A stretch of 64,000 nt of DNA from contig JACDQD010000005.1 in assembly GCA_019843655.1 (NCBI GenBank), positions 30,886,954-30,950,953 on the forward strand, read 5' to 3'. This stretch comes from Lethocerus indicus (Eukaryota; Arthropoda; Insecta; Hemiptera; Belostomatidae). The notes under the pieces were generated by a model. The model was not told the origin of the DNA, made no database searches, and was given only the letters and a program-made list of their open reading frames with translations. A program made the translations under genes and the position numbers. Below, piece after piece: positions 1 through 13,865 of the stretch. The first letter of the stretch is position 1; every line of letters starts with the position of its first letter.

Positions 1-3000
1 CTACAGTTGGTATCTACACTGTCGTATTCTACACGCGTCTATCACAGAAATGGTAAGAACCACTATAAATATTTCAATACTGTAAATATCAACCTTACTA
101 GGTTACCGTTAATTAGACAATGTGACACGGACTTGATAAAAAGTTAAAATCTGCCCGGAATAGTCCCAAACATCGACAACACCGGTCCAGAGCTGCAATA
201 TATTGTAGTTGGTGTGGAGGAAAAGTATTGGGAAAAAGCGACGGAAAAACCTCTCTGAGTTGACCCGAACGTGGTCAACAGTAGGCTGGATGTGCTTGGC
301 TTATGAAAGAAGGTATGGAAAAGTATAAAATGTTTGTAAAATCTGCCTTGAGTTCACCGTCTCATATACCGGACCCTATGTTTCAATTATACGATATTAG
401 CATGATTGTTACCATTTTAATTAGGAGTAATATTTTGCCAAACCGATCGATAATCATGTACATAGGCATTGTTTCATTAACGGTAAATTATTGATTTCGC
501 AGTCTTCCGAACGTACTAGATACTATCTGCGATTTTTATCTTGCCGTACCAGTTGGGATAAAGTTCCCCCCGGGGACGTGTCGAAATAACAACGACGGGC
601 CAACTCTTGCTCTCGGAATAATTAATAGGTGCTCGGAGTTGGCACAGTCCTCTAGCCATCTGCAGCGGTTTAATTGCTCCGGTAACGATTTATTCTTGTC
701 GGGTTGTTAAAATTATTATTCGCGACCGTCAAGAGGGCTATAATTGATTGGCCGTAACAGATGCGCCCGGGACGTTGGTCAGAGTGGGGGAGGGGAGGAG
801 GATTGAGCCTCGTTAATAAACTTCGATCGGGTCTAATTTGCCGCCAGCAACAAAACTAGAACCAAATTGCCCGGCGATTTAACGGACGGTTATTAAACGC
901 CACATTCTGTCCGAACTGGACAATTTTACACCGATATGATTTGAACCATTTTGTAATTGTTCGTACGAATTACAGCAACTGCTAATCAAACGTTATTCCG
1001 ATGTCAACAAAAAAGTGCTTTCATCCCTGTACCATTCCCTATTACTTTCAGATACTTATTTAGAAGCCCACGACAACTTGAAATACTATTCCAATACTAA
1101 TTCCTGCGAGCTTCTATCTCGCTCGTCTATTCGCTCATTTGCAAATTGGAATTTTTAATAGTTAATTTATAAGTGCCAAGCGGGGAAACAAGTACACAGT
1201 GTGGAAAATATCGAGAGGGTTTGATACTGCTCATCGCTGGCAAATTAAACTTCAATTTAGAAATTTCAATTTTAATTAGCGTTTTTCAACTTTATGTTGG
1301 GTGCATAAAACAATGGTCATATTTGTCAAGAAGACTCTGACGATTCGAATCCTTCCCTTCTTGTCCATTTTTAATTTTCGAAATAAAAACTTGTTTTTTA
1401 TATTTGAATTCCCATTTTAAATGCTACTAATAGTTACATTAGGGCCGAATTTTAGGGGCGGACAATAATTGCTCCATAGTGGAAAATTATCACCTCCGGC
1501 ACCGACCAAATTCTACTGCCGTTCCCGCTTATCCTGCCGAAGGAAAACATCAATAGAGCGCAAGAAAAGTAAACATGTTTAATTTAAATTAAATGCTCAG
1601 GAAAAAGGGTATTTACCTTTTTCAACAAAGAACACAATCGATTTTTAAAATGTAATTATTCGCGAGTCCCCTCTCTTATTGTCACGTTATAACCATCGAG
1701 TTCAGACGGACGATCGCAAGATAATTTAATTGTTCGGAAGTATAACGCACAAAAAGAAAACGTTGCTAATGAATAAGCGGGGGCCGATTCGAAGCATGAA
1801 TTCATTTAGCATGTTTAGCAACAACCCTACATGCCCTTCATCGTAAAACTGTACGGAAGCTTTATGATTTCCAGTGGACAACTTTAAAAATTTACCAATA
1901 GATAGTTCTACTATTGTACGGATAATCATTTCACGATTGTAATATAGCAATAAGTTATCCGTTGGACAGGAATAGAAGCAATCATCGATCGTGAAAGCCG
2001 AACGGTTTTACCTGATGGGACGGTTTACACCGGGGGCAATATTTTGGTGACCGGCCACTATCCACTATGGCGGTGGCCAAATTGGAGTCACGTATAGGGC
2101 GGTCGGTGAGGCCATTCCGCCCCCAACCGCCCCCAACCACCCCACCCCCATCACTCCAGGACTGACTCTAGGGCCGCTGTTTTCTGTCCGAAATTTATCA
2201 GCCGGCATTTTAATGTATTCGGAGGAGATTCACATTTGCGTCACGTGTGCTCAAACTTGATTACATTGGAAATTCCATTAGTCGCCGCCGGCCGGCACGG
2301 CGGACGAAAATTTGTTTTTAATTTCATTACGCTTTCAATCGGACAGATTGTAAATATGCGCGCTGAATTTGTTACGTTTCCCCACACCGGGATCAGAATA
2401 ACCGAATGATCGATTTTAACTTTTCCGTATCGGTCATATATCGGTAATAACGGTATTTCCCTTCTAAAATATATAAAATAACGTTTATATACTCACTGGA
2501 CGCTTCGATTTGTAACAATTTCACGAATATATGTCAAAATATAATTTTCAAACGAACCTCGTAATTCAATCATCTATATTATATCATTGCCAAATATTTG
2601 ATCGTAAAATAATTTATCGGTTAGTAGAGTAATTAGTATTACTTTAGCGGTTAGTAAAAAGACATCTATAAATTAAAGTAAGGAAAAACCGCGTTGCTGG
2701 GACAATTTTCCCTCATTCTGTACTTTTATTTCTAATATCGTTCTTCATTTTTTTACAGCCATTACCGGCGGCGTTGAGTTATCCCACTGGTATTGTCCGA
2801 AAATGTCCCCGAGATCATAAATTTCGTCCCTTCGACCCGTGTCCCAGGTACCGCTGCAAGGGCGTCCGCGTACGCCGAGAGAGTGGAAACAGTCTCCAAT
2901 GAAAGTTGGAGGCGGCTACGTGTTGACGGTAATGGAATAGTGAAAAAATGGCGCAACGTCTCTCTCATTAAGTCGGGCCGGTAACGTTGCGCCGGCCCTA

Positions 3001-5952
3001 TTATAAGTTGTTGAGCGACGCTAAAAAGAATTAAACAAAGTGTATGAGCGAAAGAATGAGAGCTAGGGACGTGTCTGAAAACGTAACGAGGACGCCGGCA
3101 CCTTATCCGCCGCCTTCCTGACAATTCGCCCCCCTCGAGGAATTCCCCATCTCGGCCCAATTTCCATGGCCATGAATCCGCCGGCGGGGGCCTTTCAAAG
3201 GGCTGGGGCCATAAATTAAATACGGGCGATGCGAATTGCACAATGTGAAGTCGCACCGGGAATCGCCCACTATTTTTAGCCACCCTATTTCCCAGTCGGA
3301 AAATTCCAAGCCATTCACGCCAGCTTTATTAGCACCCGATAGTGCCGAAAGCGCCGAATATTCAAATTTTAATACGCGTCATTAAACGCGAATTACAACA
3401 GCTCGATAGAAACATTCGGAAGAAATCGAAATCTTGGGTTCGGTAATCTACACTCTTCTATATGGTTGTAACCAAAACCGGTTTTGGCTATTCTTCATCG
3501 TCGTTAGCATTCCGCCAGTGAACAATTGCTACTGGACCCTCGCACACAAATTAACTTTAACGATATTCGTGCTAAAATGTTTAATTTGTACACATTAAAA
3601 ACCGGCAATCGTCTAGAAACAGGTCAGGGCTGAGACCGAATAAGTTGGGGGGGGGATAGAATATCCAGCATCAATGATTATATTCCTAACGTTTCGGTAC
3701 CACCGATCAAATAACTTGAACGTCGACGGATTTATCGATTTATCGATGAAATTTATTCCGCCAATTACGAAATGAACCGCCCCATGTTGACTGTTTTATT
3801 TACACTATTCAAACATTGTTTTCGAAAGGGATTGATTGGTTTCTCAACATTTGCCGACTACGCCGAAAGAGAGCATTCGACCGAAACGAAAATCAAACAA
3901 CTTGGGTAATAACTCGGTCCGCGGTTTTGATTATAACTTGAATTCGAGGAATGAAACGATCCGAAGTTAGCCGGGCCTGTACCCCTCGCTCCGGTACCGG
4001 CGAGCTCTTGGGCGTGAAATCACCGCTGCTACCCCAGTCAATGAAAACCATCCCTGTTCCCTCCTCCATTTTCGCAGTACTCTTTTCGTTATTGATATTT
4101 TAAAGTATTCTCAAGCGATATGCGATTTAATTCGAAAATTCGGTCGTGTATATAACTAGAAACCGAATTTTCTGCTCCGAAGATATTTTCTTTAATTTTT
4201 AGTTCCGGTTCACTGAATTATTGACATAAAGGTTTCAGCCACATCTGAAAGCATTCCACACTCGGGCAGGTGTATTAGTTAAATAAATACACCCGCTAGT
4301 ATCGGTAAGGCCACATAGTCTACATTGTCATTATCATTATTGGTTCTATTTGTTTTAAATTTGGCAGGTATACTTAGGACGAGGAAATTACAATGTTGAA
4401 AACGTAATATGGGGGGATACTAACGTTCAATATTGTATTTGGACAAGAGATAACGAATGGTATTTGATACTGTATGGGCCCGGCTCCGTATCGTCGCTCC
4501 GTAGGTAAGCGCATGAATTGAAATCCTGGACTGGGAACTCCGATAAACGGACCGAAGCTGCGGGGAATTTATCTTCCATCGGGAGAATACAGTGCCGGCC
4601 TAACGATTTTATCGGAAGACCTGGGTGGGAGGGTGAGAGGGGGAGGAAGTTTTTTCAAAGGTTCCTTCCCATTGTCATCCCTATGCTGTAACGAGCCCGC
4701 GGGATACCGACCGACGGTCGAATGATGGGAGTACGCTATGGAAATAATAGCGCATCATCATTTCACCTGCCATATGCAATTACACAATTCTTTCAATTGT
4801 ACACAATAGAAAATTATTTTTTTTGTTTAGTTTGTGGAGTTATACAAAAAACGCATATAATATTGTGCCCATTTTAATTCTGACTTTTCATCAATCATCA
4901 GTACGTACTGATATACTGGGGTACATGCTGTTTAATATCCGGGTTGCATTATTCCAATGTATCTGTGTGTGTTAATAGTCATAATAAAAATAATAGAACT
5001 GAATTCATGTTCCCTTCAGAAAGAATTCAAATAACAATATTCCGTTTATTTAATTCCGTTAACAAATATTATCAGAAGCATTTTCACTTCCCGTACTCTG
5101 TTTGTTTAAATCTTAATAATACTGTGATTAATTTAATCTATCGGGTAAACTGGAGGAGTTAATGAGCTCCACTCGGTTAAACGATTTGTTATTGAGGAAA
5201 ATTATCCCACTGTCACCGATTTCATTAAGGTTGTTTGTTCCTATCCAATGCACTGTCCAGTCACAGTTTTAATTGTAAAAAGAAATACATAATAATTTTA
5301 TATTTAAATAAGAACGTCATCGAACCGTGATTGGACTGAATTCTGTTGAAAATGTAAATTTCCCGCGAAAGCTTGTAATATTTCTTGATATATAATATAC
5401 TGACTCGCTGCGAGGAATATGTTTTCAGGTTCTCGCACGTTCCAAATAGGTCGTCGTACTTAGATAGAACCTCGGAATAGATAGACCTTAATTGATTGTC
5501 AATCGAGCTCGGCTTCGGCTGGTCTAGGCCTTGGAAAAATGAAATTTCGGACCGGTTTCCTTCCCTTAAATTGTGCCGTGGAAGCGGCGGAAGGAAAAGA
5601 TAATGGAAGGGGATTAGCGGATGGGGGATAAGGGGGTGGGGATTAGCGAGTTTGCCAGGCCTCTCTTCCTTACACCCGAGCAGGAATTAGGGTACCCTTA
5701 GTTGGGTACACCTAGCTACGTGCCATGTTTCAGCCCGTCCGGTTTAAACCCAGAGTGGCTGTCTTAAATTCGTTACCGAACACCAGACTTGGATCTCTTC
5801 CTCTTCCGGGCGGTTCGTGAACAGCTCTCCAAAATGTCAGCACTAGAATTGTCAGCGCCTCTAATATAATTGAAAAATCGATAACTTCGGTAAAACACAG
5901 GAAATTAATTTAAGCTAATTATGCTACAAGTATAATTAATATAATATTTCCT

Positions 5953-5954
<2 letters not shown>

Positions 5955-5993
<39 letters not shown>
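5955..5993 (+). repeat. (TA)n microsatellite
   Basis: About 19 uninterrupted TA units in intergenic or intronic DNA. No associated gene feature. Confidence 0.95.
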
Positions 5994-5995
<2 letters not shown>

Positions 5996-7474
5996 TTGCT
6001 ACTGACAACATTTAATTACTAATGCAGTACAAGTACTAATGACGCAATATAAAATAATGAATTATCACTAAAATCCGGTAAGATACTGAGGGATAACCTC
6101 GGACAGCGGGGGTTACGCCCTATTTGTTCTAGATTCTTCTGGTTCTTGGAAAACACTTGAACAAGTGCCAATGGAAGACTTATTCCCTTTCCCTCCGGAG
6201 CCTTCCTGTTGTCCGCTTCCCGCTGTCACCGGAAGTTAAGTTAGTCGGAATTCAAATTCCGTTCTCCGGAAACCTCATTAAGTGTAAAATTTTGTTTTCG
6301 TTCAATTCAACTAATTGGGAATGGGTAATCGAGATCCCGTTAATCAACAGCCGGCGCAACCTAATTAATAGGTAAATCAGGGAGTGACACTTGACATTTC
6401 GCTAACTTGTGCCTGAGAAAGTCAGACGGGCTTACCCGTCTCAAATATCGTTTGAACATTTCAAATATTTGTTTTATTTGATTGATAACACCGAAGGAAT
6501 GTGATTAGGATAGATTTAATGACAGTGTTACGAACCTACTGAGCTGATCTATTCCTCCACCTCTTGGACTTATTCTTGCCATTGGTTCAACTCAGCCAAT
6601 CTTCGTTAGGGATACTTTTTCACGTTCCCGAGTACAGCACCTTATCACTGTCCTAATCTGTAAGAATATCCAGCCAGAATTCCTGTCAGTTGATATTATA
6701 CTACGCTATTATTATTATATGCTACTAACCAGCATACAGCTTTCCGGTTTATAGTATCACAGGGCGCCTTATTTCTGCCTAGAAAAGGAAACACAATCTA
6801 TTGTCATTTAAATGACATAATTTTATAGGTACACAGTGTGAACAAGATTTTGTACTTCTAAGCTCTCACAAAAAAAGAGTATATAATAAAACATAAGGGT
6901 TTATCGGTTAAAAGTGCTGTAAAGAAACGGTGAGTTGCGTCGGAATAAGCAATCTCAGGGGGTTACCGTGTGTTTGCTGATTGTTTCTATATTCCTTCTG
7001 TGCTAACGGGAGATTGCTGCTCCTTCCGCTCCAGAAGCCTCGAGAAAGATTTAACCGTTAAACTTACGTTGAATATATGAGGCTTATATTTGTTGCTTCT
7101 AAATCTGAATTCTTATATACATATTAAAATACTACATTATAATAAGACCGTAAATAATGTGCAGCTATAAAACCGGTTGATAGTTAATAAACAGTCGGAT
7201 ATTATTTTCACTAATCCGTCAAGATCGTTTGGAGTTTATTGCGAATATTCCTGAGGAGAAAATTTTGAATATTTGTGTCTGTCTTGTAGAATGTCTCCAA
7301 TTGAGTTGCCCTCTTAAAATACCCCTTTCTTAGCCACAGGATGTACAGCGATATAATAAGGGGTCATTCAATGACATAAAAACAAAGAAGGGAATGAAAC
7401 TGCGTACGAGTGTTCCGTAGTCGACTGAAACCCTTATAGTGCGGGAGTTAAACCCTCCCCCACACCCTCCCTCA

Positions 7475-7477
<3 letters not shown>

Positions 7478-7528
<51 letters not shown>
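7478..7528 (+). repeat. (TA)n microsatellite
   Basis: About 25 uninterrupted TA units, the longest in the window. It produces an artificial Tyr/Ile-repeat open frame on the opposite strand. Confidence 0.95.
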
Positions 7529-7531
<3 letters not shown>

Positions 7532-9321
7532 GTGAGATCAAGCTCTAAGTGGGTCTTGCTCGACTGAGTGAAGCCCCAAGTCCACCACTTCACTCGAGTG
7601 ACCCAGCCCTATCGATTCCGGGAACCCCGACCCTTATAGTTCTGGTACCAGCCATTCGGAGAGTAATCCACATAATTTATTCGCCGATAAAACCAATCGA
7701 GACGCAAAAATACGCCCTTCGAGACGAACTTCCCACACGAGGCGCACTGTAACGGCACAAGAAAACAGTCTTCGGAATCTATTTAACGATATTCGAATAT
7801 TTCTGATCCCTTGAGAATTAAAAGAAGATTTAATTTAAATTATTTTTCATTTCTCTCGCCGTCTGAACGGCAGTGAAATGCCAGAACTATTGCCAGAAAA
7901 ATTGATGATACACCATCAAAATAATTTGAATTAATACATTAAAAAGTATGAAATGTATTAAAGAAATTTCCATTAATACATTCAACGATGGATGTTATTG
8001 CCAGTTTATTAAATATAAGAATATAATATAAGATTCCGACATTACTTAAAAATAGCACTAGGGTGTTATCGTTCATGTATTGGGCTACAAGAATTATTAA
8101 AATCAAACAATTTAAATCGATTTGATTTATTATTTAATCGAACGTAATGAAAGGGAACGTCGAAAAGGCAAGGCGGCGTGCTTAATTGTTTTTGAGTCTA
8201 AGCTGCTAATAATGATGCTGCGTAATTATTCACGAAAACGGAATTTATGAGAGAGAAAGAGAGATAAACTAGAAGTGAGTAATTTATTTGGAGATGTATT
8301 TTTTTTCAATTAGCCTATTAAGTTTTCTAATATAATGTATAATTCATTGAAGATTACGGTATATCTTTCAAATATATTTGTCATTGATCACATATGACGT
8401 TATTATTGAATTCGAATTTAAATGACTATTGCAATCAACGCATTTCTGCAATTTAAGCGAAAATTACTTTTATAGATGATTAGTAGAGTTTTAATGCATA
8501 AGTTGTTAACGATTGAGATGTTTGTGGGGATAAATTAAAATCTCTAAATTATTACTTTTAGGGTCAATAAATTGGAATATATTTTTACAATGATTGTCAG
8601 TTAATTGGAACTGAACAATCGAAACCGATGTAACGTTAAATCTAAAATCTATAGTGCCATTGTGGAAATGTTATTAAATACGATAATCATATTGCAGAAG
8701 AGAGCTTTTAAGTGGATTACTATTTTTAGGACATTGTAAAGGCGCGGTCTCGTAACTGCGCGGTCATGTAGGCCGCAAAGTGAAATCATTCCATAAGTGA
8801 AAAACTCGTCAGCGGTGAAAAACTTTATGGCGACCGCAGTCCTTGTGCCCGAGGGCGAGAGGGTGGCCCGGGGGCGAGGGGTGAGAGTGAGGGGCGCGTG
8901 CGGGTGTCAAGGTGATAACGTGTAGTATCTAGTGGTACAGCTGGGCAAGGGCGCGGCAGCTTCCAGTACCCATGGCAACAACGATCCAAACCCCGCCCGT
9001 CCTAGTTCTTTCTGCTTTCCTCTCCCTTTCCTCTTCCCCGGCCCGTTCCCCTCTCTCCCTATCTCTGTCTCTGTCTCCGCCGTTCCAAAAAGTTTCCCCT
9101 TTTTTCCTCCGGCCCAAGCCACCCTCCCGAACTCGGTCCCGCACTAAGTAGGCCTCTTCCCCCCCCCCCCACTACGCATTCATTTTTTTTTCACGTCCCA
9201 CTTTCCGAGGATCCGTTTCGGAACCGAAATGATTGTTGCGTAATTACGAAATTACAAGTGGACGAAAATGCTCTGGAGAATATTTCATTAAACTCGTGTC
9301 GGAATTTATTTACGATTTATA

Positions 9322-9755
9322 CAGGGTGTCCCAGAATTAACGCGAGATTTGAATTTGCCACTGCATTCTTGCAGTAAAGTTGGCAACCCCATTAAAAAAA
9401 AACCATTTGACAGCCGATAGTTTAGGGTCAGTACAAATGGGGCGTTACACGATAGAACAACGTGTTTTCACTGTTGAACAATATTACAAAAATAATGAAA
9501 GTTTGGCAGCCACACAGTTCAAAAATTTCGATGAAGCGCATTTTCACCTTGACGGTTTTGTTAATCGTCAAAATTCGTGGTTCAGAGAACCGGCGCGTGA
9601 TTAACGAAAAACGAATGCATCCTCAACGTGCCACTGTTGGGTGCGGATTTTGGGCGGCACTGAAACCGGTCAAGCGGTGAATGTTACCGGTGCTCGATAT
9701 CGCGACGCGATAACACTCAGTTCTTTCTGCCTAAACTGGATGCCGGTATTTTATT
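9322..9755 (+). mobile_element. Tc1/mariner-like DNA transposon, internally deleted copy with 5' terminal repeat only
   Basis: The left end reads CAGGGTGTCCCAGAATTAAC after a TA dinucleotide at 9320-9321, which is the usual target of Tc1/mariner elements. The same end, inverted, closes the second copy near 55.2 kb, and this identifies it as a terminal inverted repeat. The interior holds a short leader and then a broken transposase gene. No matching right-hand inverted repeat follows, so the 3' end is lost or badly decayed, and the right boundary given here is where similarity to transposase stops. The copy sits in the presumed intron upstream of the first Nmdar2 exon, in the same orientation as the gene. 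It cannot encode an active transposase. Confidence 0.8.
9437..9755 (+). pseudogene. Tc1/mariner-like transposase pseudogene
   Basis: The ATG at 9437 opens a frame starting MGRYTIEQRVFTVEQYY, an N-terminal helix-turn-helix segment typical of insect mariner-like transposases (DUF4817 type). After about 30 residues the frame jumps directly, near 9528-9531, to the catalytic-core segment DEAHFHLDGFVNRQN, so most of the DNA-binding and early catalytic region is deleted. After that, the reading frame shifts twice. RMHPQRATVGCGFW lies in a second frame, and TGQAVNVTGARYRDAIT in a third, with a further small loss between them. The D of DEAHFH would be a catalytic acidic residue in an intact enzyme, while the first catalytic Asp falls in the deleted part. 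The order of the pieces matches a full transposase, which rules out chance similarity. Confidence 0.82.
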
Positions 9756-12070
9756 AAGTCAAAATTAATTCGAGCGGTTGTCAACGACAAGAAAATGAAG
9801 TCGCAAATATTTTTGCCGACTGCCTCCACTGAGCCCCCCCCCCGGCATACCGACACCGCACGTACACATAACTATGTCTCATAATTAAATATGCCTCCGG
9901 AGAAACATGACCGCGGCTTGCGGCTGGCTGACCCAGTTTCCTGCGCTTATGTATAAAGCGCAATACGTGGGACAGTGTAAGTCGGTGTATGAGCTAGCTT
10001 AAAATGTCGTAGATATATTATAACAATCATTAATATTTATTAATATCATTATCGCCTGTTGTCAACAACTGTTGGCCGAATATGAATATCAACAATATGC
10101 ATTATTGAGAAGAGTTAATGTTTGACTAAAACTTTAATATGAATTTGATGCCGGATTCAGAAATGTGAGGATATATCACGATGCTTACAAATTGTGTATT
10201 CAACGCTCCATGTTTTTATCGCTCGAAAATTATTTTTTGTGGTCGACATCTCCAATCCTTCATTTCGATTTTTATCTTCGATCTTTACTGCTTCTTTATT
10301 TCCTTTCATTTTTTTTACATTTTATTTGGCCTATAGGGGCTCCGTGGTCATGTATGAAATTTAATGAAATTTTATTTTATCGCAAATTTCAATTCATCCG
10401 AGTGGGGCTCAGACAACTCAGAAGAACTTGATGGGTGAATTCGGATGGTTCCTTAAGACCTATCCAACCGGTATGCTTTTCAATGGATGGATATAATTAA
10501 AATATATAATATATTAAATATTTGTTCTCGAGATATTTGATATGGATCAGACACCATTATTGGTTAATCTAATGCTGGATGCATTTTTTCAAACGTCACC
10601 TCTGTTGCAGTACTGGAGGGCCCTTTATTTTAACTAGAACTTGACCGGGGCTTTTTTTTAAAAGTGCTGTCCCACTCCGACCTGACCCAGATCCCCATTG
10701 TGCCCACTCACGCTGCGACCTCTCTCTTACTTCTCCCGCGGTTATTTTCTAATACGGCCCCGACAGCTGCAAGCCTTACCCAGTGGTTAGTTTGAAGGTG
10801 TAGTCGTACGGGAAACGAAAAAGGTTTGTTTATTCGATATTGACCTCGATTTTCATTTACCTATCGGTGCCTCACTTTGTAATCGCCACTTTTAATTGTT
10901 CAAAGTCGAGGTGACGAAAATATCCTCTCACTTTTATGGCTTGAAACTGCGGCAAATTTTAAACACAGCTCATACCTGTTTATTACCAGTTCTTCCGACT
11001 GTATAAAACAGCGTCGGCCAATATTCCTAACAATATGAAAATTCCTAGACCGAGAAAAATGGAACGAACGGCGTCGATTTCTGGCCACTTTTTTTTCAGT
11101 ACAGCTATTGTGGAACGCAATAAAATAGAGCCTTCCTATTGCTGCGGGCTCCGCGAACTTTATCAATATCTCCTGTTTATAGCGCGAAATATTCCCACAT
11201 GAAGTTTGTTTATAATCCCCTTAACTCTCCCAAAGCCGGTATTTGGGGGCTTCCAGCAGTAACTGGGTATTATCCGATATTCTAAAGAGCGCTTCGTCTC
11301 CAGTTTTAAGTTGAACACGGAAATATGAATGCCCGGAGAATGTATGCGGTGTTTTTCCCGGCTCAGAACTGAACAATAGATTGCACATGTAGAAACGATG
11401 ATCCCGGTCAACCATTTAAATTAGTTTAGCTTATATAAATTGCTATAAAATAATTATTTCAGAAATCAGAGCATACATTTAAATATATGTGTGTGGGTTT
11501 TCTGTGTATTTTAAAATCGCATAATAATCATTTGAAATTATTAATAACCGTACGCGCGACCGGCCGAAGCCCTATTCTATGTGGCGTGGTTTCTTTCAAT
11601 TAGAAACACGAATTTAATTTTAGGGGAGCCCATTCAACTCCAAGAAAACAATTATAATTCTTGGATTACTTATATAATATCTACGAACGTCGGGTCGATT
11701 GTAATTTTTATGTACTACCATACACATGTTTATGAGCACGTACCTCTGTTATAATCTGCTAAAATTTGGAATAGAAGGTAAATTCGAAATTGAGACAATT
11801 TGGGGGAAAATATATAATAAAAATATGCTTGTTCCGTAAAATTGGTTTATCGATTATGCTAGGTGAGCAGAGTAGTAGACGAAAAGGAGTGAGAAAGCAA
11901 AATTGATCCAGGCAACAACTGGTGATTTCAATTTCTTGAACTCGAATGTCGTGAAACTCGAGTTGAGGAAACCGGTTGGGTTGGGGCGACAACCGGTGTG
12001 GCGGAAGTGTGTGGAAAGTTGGGATCCGATGGTCGTCGGCCAGGGGCGACAGACATATATTATTAAGACT

Positions 12071-12134
12071 CGTGTAGATTCACTGGTGTAGATCCACTGG
12101 TGTAGATCCACTGGTGTAGATCCACTGGTGTAGA
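12071..12134 (+). repeat. 14 bp minisatellite, about 4.5 units
   Basis: The unit GGTGTAGATCCACT repeats head to tail at 12085, 12099 and 12113. It is preceded by a diverged unit (CGTGTAGATTCACT, 12071) and followed by a partial unit ending at 12134. The last units are identical, so the expansion is probably recent. No gene function is evident. Confidence 0.9.
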
Positions 12135-12539
12135 GTGGGTGGTGGTGGCGGTGGGGGGGAGGGTCAACACCGCCTAATCACAGTTGGCGACCCTCCCGGA
12201 ATCTAATAACTGGCCGTACTGGACATACTACCGGCCAAACTCACTTCCAAAACTTAGCAGGCCCCGGAATTGATTTGTAATCCGGAACATAGCCGGCTAA
12301 CTAAATACCGGATAGTTCCCGGAGATTGTTATGTAAAACAGAAATTGTTTGTCCGTAAAATGATAAATAGATAAGTTCGTCCAAATTGTACCGGATTCGT
12401 TTAAATAATCGGCAAGTCGGTAACACTGTTTCTCAGTAAGAAAACTATTTTAAATATTGGGCTGGCAACTAAATAACTGCGGATTCTTCTCATCTCTGGG
12501 TGTGTGCACCCTTATGTCCTGCAGTTTTTAGTACGCACG

Positions 12540-12674
12540 ACGAATAGTCGGCATGTAGTAAACATTTCAGAATATACTCTATAGGTTTGAAGATGTAAAC
12601 GTGCGTAAAAATAACGCCATCTCCATCTAGCGAAACACGCAATGACTTAGTTGCCGACCCGATATATCGAAAAT
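12540..12674 (+). repeat. Dispersed repeat family 2, copy 1
   Basis: This stretch aligns with 45797-45930 in the same orientation. Shared blocks include AACATTTCAGAAT, AGGTTTGAAGATGTAAAC, AACGCCATCTCCATCTAGCG, CGCAATGACTTAGTT and GACCCGATAT. Small insertions and deletions separate the copies, so both are old. No inverted ends, poly(A) tail or coding potential is visible, and I cannot assign it to a known transposon class. The boundaries are where similarity fades. Confidence 0.8.
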
Positions 12675-13807
12675 TAGGACCCCTGCGAGCCGGTATATTA
12701 AGTTCCTCAATGTGTGTGTAAATAGTGTCAAACTGCGCGTAAATAGAACAGGTACGAGTCCTCTTCAACATTATTATACACCTTATAATACAATAATTGA
12801 AATTAAATAATTGTGAAATTAAAAAAGGTGCACGAGTAAAGAGGGGGCAAATAACAAAACTCGAACAAATAATCCTCGACTTCGATTCTTCGGTCAAATT
12901 GGAAAACCGAGTTTAATACGATTCAAAGTGTGGGGGGATACAATCGGGAATGGGCCCCGGTTGTAGGGATAACCGCCAGCATAAAAATCGACAGGGTGTT
13001 TCTGCCAGCAATCAGCACTCGGTTAGGGTTTAAGGCGCTATTACAGTGCGCAGCATTTGGCCGGCAGTGGGAGGGGGCGACCCGCCCCGCAGAAAGGACG
13101 GAATCGCGTTTACAAAGGAGTTCGTTTAGTACCTCCGCCGGTCCCAGAAACAAAACAGTGCCCAGACAGAATATATTTTTATACGGGCTCCCCCTTTGTA
13201 AAACGATAAAATCAAAAGGGCGATTTCTCTCTAGACCCCCCCCCCTCCCCCGCCCCGGCCCGGCCCCGGGGAGTAAAAGGTCGCCCCCTTTCCGAATAAC
13301 GAATGCATTTCATCCAAAAGGACTTTTAAACACGGTCTCAAGAAATAAGCCGCTCCACAATCTCGGAATAAAATATTCCACCCGAGCGGAATTTTCAGCA
13401 ACACGTAGCAAACTCTTCGAAGTTACTAAAATTGGGCGGTACTTGAAATAGTTTTGAAGTTGAGCATGTAATGTATATAGCGTGTTTGATAATTTTGACA
13501 ATTAGAATCACTCAATATAATTCCGGATGGTATTCCTCCCTTACGTAATTTTAACTTTAAGTAGTTAGTCAATCCCAACCACAATGAAAAGCAATGTTAT
13601 TTAAATAGAATTGAAAAAAAGAGTGTCGAAAAAAATACCTAATCACGTTCAATCGGAATTATTATATCTCAACTGCTCATTATCTACATAATTAGTAATT
13701 TTCATTATGCGGCTATTTATATTGAGAATGATCCGCCCGATACGCCCGCCCACCAATATGAGAACTCTGATCGGCTCGTCGAGAATACAAATATTAAATA
13801 ACAAGAA

Positions 13808-13810
<3 letters not shown>

Positions 13811-13862
<52 letters not shown>
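13811..13862 (+). repeat. (GA)n microsatellite
   Basis: An uninterrupted GA tract of about 26 units, ending in GATAGCG. The opposite strand reads (TC)n and produces a serine/leucine-rich open frame that is only a by-product of the repeat. Confidence 0.95.

Positions 13863-13865
<3 letters not shown>

Noticed and set aside
1330..1350. GATTCGAATCC resembling a tRNA B box
   Set aside because: No A box or acceptor stem at the right distance.
2762..3283. Long open frame (173 codons, minus strand) and overlapping plus-strand frame after a TTTTTTACAG acceptor-like site
   Set aside because: Several frames on both strands are open because the block is GC-rich. The peptides match no receptor domain or known family, and no donor site in a consistent phase is convincing.
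12930..13451. 173-codon plus-strand open frame
   Set aside because: Composition is low-complexity (Pro/Arg-rich over a poly-C region), no domain is recognisable, and a competing frame is open on the other strand.
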